In this document: positions 1 through 5,986 of the stretch, piece after piece
How the letters are laid out: each line of letters opens with the position of its first letter
How positions within the stretch are numbered: position 1 is the first letter of the stretch
DNA from: Thermodesulfovibrionales bacterium
Lineage (GTDB): Bacteria; Nitrospirota; Thermodesulfovibrionia; Thermodesulfovibrionales; SM23-35
Direction: 5' to 3'
Assembly (NCBI GenBank): GCA_022865525.1
Contig: JALHSV010000484.1
Span: forward strand, 1-9,015
Length of the DNA stretch: 9,015 nucleotides
The notes under the pieces: generated by a model
The model's database searches: none
What the model was told of the DNA's origin: nothing
Seen by the model: the letters and a program-made list of their open reading frames with translations, nothing else
Position numbers and translations under genes: made by a program

Positions 1-1
1 C

Positions 2-961
2 GCAAATAGTTTTGCCGATGCTGCGGCATGGAGGGCGCTTACCGGTATCGGCAGCGGTGCCAGCAATGTTCCAGCCCTGGGACTGCTCGCCGCATGGTTT
101 GTTCAGCGTCGCTCCGGTCTGGCCACAGGGATAGGCGTAACAGGCTCTTCGATAGCGTTAATTGTCCTTGGACTTCTTGTGCCGCACGTGCTCACAGCTT
201 ACGGCTGGAACGGGTGGCGTATGTGTTGGTTTATTTTCGCAGGGATAACCCTGGGGTTGGCGGTTCTTGCCTTCACTATTCTCCGCAATTGTCCTTCGGA
301 ACTCGGACTTCTTCCCTTAGGTGCTCAGGGAGACAGCGAGACTGTCACAGTCAACGTGAGAGAATTGAACTGGGGAAGAGTCTATCGTTCCGGCATCGTA
401 TGGCATTTGGGTCTGATCTACGTTGCTTTTGGATTCTCATACATCATCTACATGACCTTCTTTACCAAGTACCTGATAACTGAGGGTGGATACACGCAGG
501 GGTCAGCCGGCAGGCTGTTCATGATGATGGGTTGGTTAAGCCTGTTATGTGGTTTGATCTGGGGATCAGTCTCAGACACTCTTGGACGCAAAACAGCCCT
601 CGTAATCGTCTATATTATCCAGGCGACTGCCTTCGGCTTGTTTGCGCTCTGGCCCTCGACGCCTGGATTCGTTCTTTCCGCCGTCCTGTTCGGACTTTCG
701 GCATGGAGTATCCCTGCAATTATGGCTGCAACGTGCGGAGATCTCCTTGGTCCAAGGCTTGCACCGGCGGGACTTGGCTTTGTCACGCTTTTCTTTGGCA
801 TTGGCCAGGCTGCCGGTCCGGGTGTCGCCGGCATTGTAGCAGATGCCAACCATTCCATATCCCCGGCGCTGTTGCTTGCTGCTGGGGTGGCCCTGTTAGG
901 TGCATTCGGCTCCTTGTTCCTCCGTGGTACTTCTCCCAAACAAAACCGAGGTCGTGTATAA
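2..961 (+). CDS. MFS transporter, C-terminal part (5' truncated by window)
   Basis: The reading frame is open from base 2 and ends at TAA 959-961, giving 319 residues without a start, so roughly the first 80 residues of a typical 400-residue major facilitator protein lie outside the window. The visible N-terminal part has the Gly/Ala-rich helices of an MFS N-domain (RALTGIGSGASNVPALGLL, then a QRRSGLATGI loop). The motif GSVSDTLGRK at 563-592 is the MFS motif-A loop repeated between TM8 and TM9. Further hydrophobic helices follow, and the protein ends in a short basic tail. It should be an inner-membrane secondary transporter; the substrate cannot be told from the sequence. Its stop lies only 10 bases before a tRNA gene, with no room for a terminator, so read-through into the tRNA and moaC is plausible. 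The first in-frame ATG, at 218, and the GTG at 179 are internal codons, not starts. Confidence 0.9.
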   Translation, partial: ANSFADAAAWRALTGIGSGASNVPALGLLAAWFVQRRSGLATGIGVTGSSIALIVLGLLVPHVLTAYGWNGWRMCWFIFAGITLGLAVLAFTILRNCPSELGLLPLGAQGDSETVTVNVRELNWGRVYRSGIVWHLGLIYVAFGFSYIIYMTFFTKYLITEGGYTQGSAGRLFMMMGWLSLLCGLIWGSVSDTLGRKTALVIVYIIQATAFGLFALWPSTPGFVLSAVLFGLSAWSIPAIMAATCGDLLGPRLAPAGLGFVTLFFGIGQAAGPGVAGIVADANHSISPALLLAAGVALLGAFGSLFLRGTSPKQNRGRV

Positions 962-971
962 TATTGAGGGA

Positions 972-1058
972 GCCGAAGTGGCGGAACTGGCAGACGCGCT
1001 AGGTTCAGGGTCTAGTGGTCGCAAGGCCGTGCGGGTTCGAGTCCCGCCTTCGGCACCA
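972..1058 (+). tRNA. tRNA-Leu (anticodon CAG)
   Basis: This is a class II tRNA with a long variable arm. The acceptor strands GCCGAAG (972-978) and CTTCGGC (1048-1054) pair perfectly. The discriminator is A1055 and CCA is encoded at 1056-1058. The anticodon stem is 999-1003/1011-1015, with one G-U pair, enclosing the seven-base loop TTCAGGG (1004-1010). The anticodon CAG at 1006-1008 reads CUG leucine codons. The variable arm is 1016-1030. The T arm has stem GCGGG/CCCGC (1031-1035/1043-1047) and loop TTCGAGT. The D arm contains the GGCAGACGC segment typical of leucine tRNAs. The gene sits between the MFS gene and moaC, all on the same strand. Confidence 0.97.
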
Positions 1059-1070
1059 AAAACGACGATC

Positions 1071-1547
1071 ATGAAAAAGCTCACACATCTTGATAAACAG
1101 GGTAGGGCGCAAATGGTTGATGTCAGCGATAAGCAATCAACCAAACGGGTAGCCGTAGCAAAAGGGTCTGTTTCGATGAGACCTGAAACCCTGAAACTGA
1201 TTCAGGATAAAAAAATCCCTAAAGGTGACGTGCTCTGCGTTGCACGCATTGCAGGTATTATGGCAGCAAAGAAAACCGCAGAACTGATACCTATGTGCCA
1301 CCCGTTGAATATCAGTTCAGTCGATGTTGACCTGAGTATCGATACGAGAAAAAATAAGATTGATATTGAAGCGAAAGTGAAGGTCACAGGACAGACAGGT
1401 GTTGAAATGGAGGCATTGACTGCAGTTTCTGTCGCAGCGTTAACGATTTATGATATGTGCAAGGCTGTTGATAAAGATATGGTGATTTCGGACATTATGC
1501 TCATGGAAAAACAGGGTGGCAGGAGCGGGGTATTCAAGAGAAAATGA
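1071..1547 (+). CDS. moaC: Cyclic pyranopterin monophosphate synthase MoaC
   Basis: MoaC converts the 3',8-cyclo-7,8-dihydro-GTP made by the radical-SAM enzyme MoaA into cyclic pyranopterin monophosphate, the first stable intermediate of molybdenum cofactor synthesis, in the cytoplasm. The 158-residue product has the family length (about 160). It begins MKKLTHLDKQGRAQMVDVS, matching the usual LTH...MVDVS start. The family active-site residues fall where they do in E. coli MoaC: Lys51, His77 within MCHPLNI, and Lys131 within YDMCKAVDK. GVEMEALTAVSVAAL at 110-124 is the conserved central helix. The start at 1071 is chosen by homology; it has no evident Shine-Dalgarno sequence and is only 12 bases from the tRNA CCA. 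The in-frame ATG at 1113 (M15), preceded by an AGGG stretch, would delete conserved residues. The frame is open upstream through the tRNA, but that part is not protein coding. The stop abuts the stop of the convergent gene. Confidence 0.96.
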   Translation: MKKLTHLDKQGRAQMVDVSDKQSTKRVAVAKGSVSMRPETLKLIQDKKIPKGDVLCVARIAGIMAAKKTAELIPMCHPLNISSVDVDLSIDTRKNKIDIEAKVKVTGQTGVEMEALTAVSVAALTIYDMCKAVDKDMVISDIMLMEKQGGRSGVFKRK

Positions 1548-2033
1548 TTACTTGTTGTCGATTCTTTTTATCCCCTCGTAAATGAGATTGTTCATGCTTA
1601 TTTTCAGGGTTATGACCTCCTGAACAGGAATCTCACCTTCGACAAATTCATATTCCGCATCTTCTAACACGAAAAGGCTGCAGATTATCTCTTTAACCTG
1701 ATTTTTTACCCCCCAGAACAAGTCTTTTTGCGCAAGATAACCGAGTTCAACAAGGATTGTTCCCTGCCTTTTGTCCGATTGCCTCAGGAGTCTTACAGAC
1801 TCGTCATACTGTTCCATGGTGATTTTCCCCGCCTTGATCAGCATTTCGCCAAGCCTGTCATCTTCATATGATGAAGAGGCAAAAATCGCTTCTCCTTTGA
1901 TGATGTAAACTTTTTTCGTAAAAGAAGGGGTTTTTATGACAAGGGTTCCTGTTTTCATGCTCCTGTTCAGAAAAGCAAGGATTTTCGGAAGGCTAAAGTC
2001 TCTTATGGTACCCGTGAGGGGAATTTCTGTCAT
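1548..2033 (-). CDS. DUF4388 (PATAN-like) domain protein
   Basis: This 161-residue soluble protein starts MTEIPLTGTIRDFSLPKILAFL, the typical beginning of the DUF4388/PATAN family (named after the N-terminal part of cyanobacterial PatA). The signature continues as KTGTLVI (about 27-33), KKVYIIKGEAIFA (40-52) and LGEMLIKAGKIT (61-72). A second segment, GTILVELGYLAQKDL (about 91-105) followed by a helix and EYEFVEGEIP, is the usual C-terminal extension. In other bacteria such domains accompany response regulators, GTPase-activating proteins and gliding or chemotaxis modules. No receiver, kinase or DNA-binding domain is present here, so its role is probably as an adaptor but is unknown. The start ATG overlaps the stop of the AMMECR1 gene by four bases (2030-2033), indicating translational coupling; a GAGG lies 13 bases upstream, too far to be a good Shine-Dalgarno. 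It is the last gene of the minus-strand operon. Confidence 0.85.
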   Translation of the reverse strand: MTEIPLTGTIRDFSLPKILAFLNRSMKTGTLVIKTPSFTKKVYIIKGEAIFASSSYEDDRLGEMLIKAGKITMEQYDESVRLLRQSDKRQGTILVELGYLAQKDLFWGVKNQVKEIICSLFVLEDAEYEFVEGEIPVQEVITLKISMNNLIYEGIKRIDNK

Positions 2034-2536
2034 ATGTATCGTATAACCTCAAACCGATAGATTTCCACTTCTTCATGAGGAAGTATCCCGGCTTTCATTT
2101 TCGTGATTTTCAATTGCTCTTCTATCGTATCAACTCCTTCAAGATCAGGCAGTAATAATCCTCTTCTGAACCCGCTGACGACAATGATACCGTACTTTGT
2201 TGGATTAAGGTCGGACAGACCGGATACTTTTTCAGGACAGGAAAGCACATCAACAGAATAGGTTAAATCCCCGAGTTCTACTTCCACGACAGGGGTAAAC
2301 CTCGGGTCTTTTGTTGCAGCAGATATGGCATTCGTTACTGTTTCTGACCCGATACATTCGGATGAAGGCTGAAATGTCCCGATGCATCCTCTCAATTCAC
2401 CGCGCTTCTTAATGCTGACGAATACTCCCGCCCTCCCTGACATTTCGGCAGGCAGGGGTTCTGGTAAGCCGACTGTTGTGCCTTCCCTGACATGTGCTTC
2501 GATGCTCTTTTTTGCGAGTTCCACAAGGGGATGCAT
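2030..2536 (-). CDS. AMMECR1-domain protein (AmmeMemoRadiSam system protein A-like)
   Basis: The 168-residue product is a single AMMECR1 domain. The hallmark LRGCIGT lies at residues 48-54, preceded by the strand AGVFVSIKKRGE. A DPRFTPV segment and the strand-turn LTYSVDVLS follow, then YGIIVVSGFRRGLLLPDLEGVDT, matching the family core in order. In many bacteria this domain is encoded with a Memo-like protein and a radical SAM enzyme as the AmmeMemoRadiSam set; neither partner is in this window. The biochemical function is not established; the invariant Cys51 in the RGC motif suggests catalysis or ligand binding. The start ATG at 2534-2536 directly follows the polyprenyl synthase stop (2537-2539) with no gap. 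It has a good AAGGAG seven bases upstream, lying inside the end of that gene. The 3' end overlaps the next gene by ATGA. Confidence 0.93.
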   Translation of the reverse strand: MHPLVELAKKSIEAHVREGTTVGLPEPLPAEMSGRAGVFVSIKKRGELRGCIGTFQPSSECIGSETVTNAISAATKDPRFTPVVEVELGDLTYSVDVLSCPEKVSGLSDLNPTKYGIIVVSGFRRGLLLPDLEGVDTIEEQLKITKMKAGILPHEEVEIYRFEVIRYI

Positions 2537-3508
2537 TCATTTGCTCCTTGACAGGGAATAATCGGCTATTCTAAAAAGTGCTTCTTTTGCCGGGGAGTCC
2601 GGAAAGAGAGAAAGTTCAGCTTTTGCATCAGCAATCAGATGATCGGCCTTTATGAGGGAAGTTTCAATTATAGTATATTTTTTAAAGAGCCTGAGAATTT
2701 TCATGAGACCACTCTTTTTAAACCCATCCTGAATACTTTTTCTCACTTCGTCTTTCTCACGGGGGTCAGCTTTTTTCAGGAGATAAATAAGAGGAAGAGT
2801 TATTTTGCCTTCCCTGAGGTCCTTTCCCAAACGTTTGCCAAGTTCTCCTTCATCTGCCATGTAGTCCAGGATATCATCTGCCATCTGGAAAGCCATGCCT
2901 ACTTTTTTCCCGAACATTGCCAGTGCATTTTCTTTCTCTTCAGGTAATGAGCCAAGGATTGCACCTATTCTGCAGGCTGCAGAAATTAATGCGGCAGTCT
3001 TTGCCGATATAATAGCAAGGTAGTCGTCTTCCGTAATATCCGGGTCTCCTGTTTTGGAAAGCTGCAATAACTCACCCTCTGTCATTCGGGTTGTTGCCTC
3101 GGAGAGGGCTTCCATAATACGCTGGCTTTCCTGCCTGACTGCAAGCCTCAGGGCGTTGGAGTAAAGGAAGTCGCCCATCAGGATGACGACTTGATTCCCC
3201 CAAATCGAGTGAGCAGGGGTTTTGCCTCTCCGTATGTCTGCACTATCGACAACATCATCATGCAGGAGAGATGCAGTATGAATGGACTCGATTATTCCTG
3301 CAAGGGTAAGTCGGGCATCACCGGTATATCCTGAAAGCTCTGAACTGAGCAAAAGGATGAGCGGCCTCATTCTCTTTCCGCCGCCGTCGAGGATATGCTT
3401 TCCTATGAGCGGTATGGTCAGGACAGGACTTTGAAAAAGATCTTTCATCCTGTCTTCTGCAAGCCTGAGGTCTGTTTCATATGATCTGAAGATGTCGTCT
3501 AAATGCAT
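2537..3508 (-). CDS. Long-chain polyprenyl diphosphate synthase (IspB-like)
   Basis: This trans-prenyltransferase condenses isopentenyl diphosphate with allylic diphosphates, probably to make the quinone side chain. From the ATG at 3506-3508 the product is 323 residues, the length of E. coli IspB. The substrate-binding segment GGGKRMRP is at 42-49. The first Asp-rich motif is DDVVD at 84-88 followed by IRRG; the second is DDILD at 211-215, with GKRLGKDLREGK after it. The residues five and four positions before the first motif are the small Ala79 and Ser80, which favours a long-chain (C30 or longer) product. The frame is also open back to an ATG at 3686-3688 that overlaps the mtnA stop by ATGA and would give 383 residues. 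Those extra 60 residues are partly encoded by a dispersed-type palindromic repeat (3596-3677) and do not resemble the family, so the inner start is preferred. Neither start has a convincing Shine-Dalgarno sequence. Confidence 0.9.
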   Translation of the reverse strand: MHLDDIFRSYETDLRLAEDRMKDLFQSPVLTIPLIGKHILDGGGKRMRPLILLLSSELSGYTGDARLTLAGIIESIHTASLLHDDVVDSADIRRGKTPAHSIWGNQVVILMGDFLYSNALRLAVRQESQRIMEALSEATTRMTEGELLQLSKTGDPDITEDDYLAIISAKTAALISAACRIGAILGSLPEEKENALAMFGKKVGMAFQMADDILDYMADEGELGKRLGKDLREGKITLPLIYLLKKADPREKDEVRKSIQDGFKKSGLMKILRLFKKYTIIETSLIKADHLIADAKAELSLFPDSPAKEALFRIADYSLSRSK

Positions 3509-3595
3509 TCTTAATGGTAGTGTAGCCTCTGTTTTAAAGTCAAGCAAATGAAAGGGATTCGCATTATTGTCTGTCAATATTTTTACTTCAAGTAT

Positions 3596-3677
3596 GTCAT
3601 TCCGGCTTGTCCGGAATCTTTCCGGGAATTTCTCAGAAGGATTCCCGACCTCCCGTGTGCGGGATTGCGGGAATGAC
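3596..3677. repeat. 82-base multi-hairpin palindromic repeat
   Basis: The element begins GTCATTCC (3596-3603) and ends with its exact complement GGAATGAC (3670-3677). Inside are three further hairpins: ATTCCGG/CCGGAAT (3599-3605/3611-3617, five-base loop), CGGGAAT/ATTCCCG (3623-3629/3641-3647) and TCCCG/CGGGA (3651-3655/3660-3664). The composition and the GTCATTCCGG...CGGGAATGAC ends resemble the small dispersed, non-autonomous repeats common in Nitrospirota, Geobacter-like and other genomes; that class assignment is from memory of the pattern. Only one copy lies in this window. It sits between mtnA and the polyprenyl synthase inside the operon and could alter RNA stability, attenuate transcription, or encode part of an extended N terminus. 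Confidence 0.75.
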
Positions 3678-3684
3678 AGTTCTC

Positions 3685-4749
3685 TCATCTTTTTAGACGG
3701 ATACTATCTAAATCGACATTTTGACGGGATAATTTCCTGATATCTGTCGGCTTGAAGGCACCTTTTTCGGTTATTATCGCCGTTACATATTTATGAGGGG
3801 TTACATCGAAGGCGATATTTCTTGCTTTTACCCCTTTCGGTGCGATGGGATATATCCCAAGAATATGGGTCACCTCTTCTGGGCTCCTCTCTTCGATCGG
3901 AATGCGGTCACCTGAAGCAGTGGAAAAGTCAATGCTGCTGAACGGGGCCGCAACATAAAAAGGAACCTTGTTCTCTCTGGAGAGCACTGACAGGGGATAG
4001 GTGCCGATCTTGTTTGCCACATCACCGTTCCGTGCTGTCCTGTCAGTACCCACAATCACAAGGTCTATCTCACCTCTCCTGAGAAGAGAACCGGCTGTAC
4101 TGTCCGTAATGAGGGTTACCGGAATATTTTCCTGCATGAGTTCCCATGCAGTAAGCCGTGCACCCTGAAGTACAGGTCTTGTTTCATCTGCTATGACCTG
4201 AATCTTTTTCCCCTGATCTCTCGCAACAAGCATTGGTGCTGTTGCTGTGCCGTATCCGCCCGTCGCGAGTGAACCGGCATTGCAATGGGTAAGGATTGTA
4301 TCTCCGTCTTTGATGAATTCTGCTCCCCATCTGCCGATTGCCTTATTGACTGCAATGTCCTCATCGAGGATGGACTGCGCTTCCCTGATAAGGATTTGCT
4401 TGAGTCCGGATACAGATTCATCCCTTTTGCTTTTTATAACCTTTTTCAGTCTTTCAACAGCCCAGGAGATATTAACGGCTGTTGGACGTGTAGAGAGCAT
4501 CTCATGAAAAACTGGTTCGATAGCTTTCATAAACTGTGCAGAATTCCTCGCGTGTATATCCTGAGCTGCCAGTGCGATACCCATTGCTGCGGCTATGCCA
4601 ATGGCAGGCGCACCACGTATCCTGAGTTTCCTGATACCTTCTGCCACCATCAGGTAATCAGTGCAGGTGATATACGTGACTTCAAAGGGCAGCTTTGACT
4701 GATCAAGCATTATGACTTTACCGTCGACCCATTCGATTGATTTAACCAT
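3685..4749 (-). CDS. mtnA: S-methyl-5-thioribose-1-phosphate isomerase MtnA
   Basis: MtnA isomerises 5-methylthioribose-1-phosphate to 5-methylthioribulose-1-phosphate in the salvage of methylthioadenosine left over from S-adenosylmethionine use. The 354-residue product has the family length and opens with SIEWVDGKVIMLDQSKLP. The motif RGAPAIG is at 45-51. The catalytic cysteine is in HCNAGSLATGGYGTA (Cys156), and the catalytic aspartate is Asp236 in VGTDRTARNGDVANKIGTY. These are 80 residues apart, as Cys160 and Asp240 are in the Bacillus enzyme. The conserved Asn246-Lys247 pair and the late AFDVTPHKYVTAIITEKG segment are also present. These features separate it from eIF2B subunits and ribose-1,5-bisphosphate isomerase. 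The start lies one base after the NRAMP stop, so it is co-transcribed. No other methionine-salvage gene is in the window. Confidence 0.96.
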   Translation of the reverse strand: MVKSIEWVDGKVIMLDQSKLPFEVTYITCTDYLMVAEGIRKLRIRGAPAIGIAAAMGIALAAQDIHARNSAQFMKAIEPVFHEMLSTRPTAVNISWAVERLKKVIKSKRDESVSGLKQILIREAQSILDEDIAVNKAIGRWGAEFIKDGDTILTHCNAGSLATGGYGTATAPMLVARDQGKKIQVIADETRPVLQGARLTAWELMQENIPVTLITDSTAGSLLRRGEIDLVIVGTDRTARNGDVANKIGTYPLSVLSRENKVPFYVAAPFSSIDFSTASGDRIPIEERSPEEVTHILGIYPIAPKGVKARNIAFDVTPHKYVTAIITEKGAFKPTDIRKLSRQNVDLDSIRLKR

Positions 4750-4750
4750 A

Positions 4751-5986
4751 TCAGAGCCCCGCAGGAATAAATATGGTGATTACGAAGAAAACAGTGAGTG
4801 CGGTTATAGCACCAATTGTTCCCCATGATATGACGTTATAAAACTTCGGATTCACATATTCTCCCATGATTTTTTTGTTGTTGACGAGCGACAGCGCATA
4901 AATCAGCACAAAGGGTAGAAGCATGCCGTTCAGCACAGAAGAGAGAACCATCAGGAAAACCAGAGGTGCGTCAGGGATGAGTATCACAATGACAGCAATG
5001 ACGATCATGAAGGTATAAATCCACATAAACTGAGGTGCCTCCCTGAACGTTTTGTTAACGCCCCTTTCCCATCCCATGGCTTCACAAATGTAATATGACG
5101 TTGCAAGGGGGACAATAATTGCGCCGAGCAATGATGCATTTGCAAGGCAGACAGCGAATATGAGGAATGCGTAGTTGCCGGCAAGAGGTTTCAGTGCAAG
5201 TGCCGCCTCAGAAGCTTCATTGATCCTCATTCCGAGAGGGAAAAGGGTGGTTGCACAGGTGACGATGATGAAAAAAGAGACGATATCCGTAATACCGCAC
5301 CCGATAAATACATCAAGTCTTGTCGCTTTATATTCCTCTTTCTTGATCCCTTTCTCGGCTATCGATGACTGCAGATAAAACTGCATCCATGGAGTTATGG
5401 TCGTCCCGATAATCGCTATGCTGAGCATCATGAACTCAGCATTCCATTGAATCTGCGGGACAAAGGTTGCATGCATGACGCGTGACCACTCCGGCTTCGC
5501 CATAAAACCTGAAAGGACATACCCAAAATAGAGGAGGCATGCAACAAGGAGAATACGCTCAACAAAACGGTAGCTCCCTTTTACGACCAAAAACCATATA
5601 AATAATGCACCGAGCGGAACCATCAGATACTTGCTGAGACCAAGAATCTCCATACTTGCAGCCCATCCGGCGAAATCAGCGACTGTCGTCCCGAAATTGG
5701 CGATGAAGAGGATGGTCATCATATAGAAGGTTGACCTGACGCCGTAATTTTCCCGTATCAAATCAGACAGTCCCTTGCCGGTGACTACGGCCATTCTTGC
5801 GACCATTTCCTGTATGACGATCAGCGCAACGGTAGTGGGAATCAATGTCCAGAGGAGAGCGTATCCGAATCGCGCACCGGCTACTGAATAGGTTGTGATA
5901 CCACTTGCGTCGTTGTCGATGTTTGCTGTGATAATCCCCGGGCCCATGATGGACAGAAAGATGGCAATTCTTCTCCAGATGCTCAT
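4751..5986 (-). CDS. NRAMP-family divalent metal transporter, divergent metal site
   Basis: This 411-residue integral membrane protein has about eleven hydrophobic segments and the NRAMP opening IMGPGIITANIDNDASGITTYSVAGARFGYALLW (residues 14-46, broken helix TM1). In canonical NRAMP proteins TM1 carries DPGN and TM6 carries GATVMPHN, whose Asp, Asn and Met bind Mn2+/Fe2+. Here, aligned through the shared AGA-x-x-GY, TM1 reads DASG (26-29). TM6 reads GTTITPW (194-200), so Asn becomes Gly, Met becomes Thr198 and His becomes Trp200. Loss of the soft Met ligand is a feature of NRAMP relatives that carry Mg2+ or other hard ions, so Mg2+ is a candidate substrate, but this is inference. The start ATG overlaps the stop of the MgtE-N/CBS gene by ATGA and is preceded by a strong AAGGAGG five bases away. 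The two proteins probably form one system. Confidence 0.93.
   Translation of the reverse strand: MSIWRRIAIFLSIMGPGIITANIDNDASGITTYSVAGARFGYALLWTLIPTTVALIVIQEMVARMAVVTGKGLSDLIRENYGVRSTFYMMTILFIANFGTTVADFAGWAASMEILGLSKYLMVPLGALFIWFLVVKGSYRFVERILLVACLLYFGYVLSGFMAKPEWSRVMHATFVPQIQWNAEFMMLSIAIIGTTITPWMQFYLQSSIAEKGIKKEEYKATRLDVFIGCGITDIVSFFIIVTCATTLFPLGMRINEASEAALALKPLAGNYAFLIFAVCLANASLLGAIIVPLATSYYICEAMGWERGVNKTFREAPQFMWIYTFMIVIAVIVILIPDAPLVFLMVLSSVLNGMLLPFVLIYALSLVNNKKIMGEYVNPKFYNVISWGTIGAITALTVFFVITIFIPAGL

Noticed and set aside
572..939. Minus-strand open frames inside the MFS gene
   Set aside because: No recognisable motifs; they shadow a clear membrane-protein frame.
900..1070. In-frame N-terminal extension of MoaC running back through the tRNA
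   Set aside because: The segment is the MFS 3' end and a structurally perfect tRNA-Leu; family comparison puts the MoaC start at 1071.
3549..3577. Promoter for the polyprenyl synthase with a perfect minus-strand TTGACA at 3577-3572
   Set aside because: The hexamer is exact, but at 17-18 base spacing the -10 candidates (CTTTCA, TTTCAT) are poor, so it is not listed as a feature.
4191..4698. Open frames on both strands within mtnA
   Set aside because: The MtnA frame carries all family motifs; the others have low-complexity, motif-free translations.
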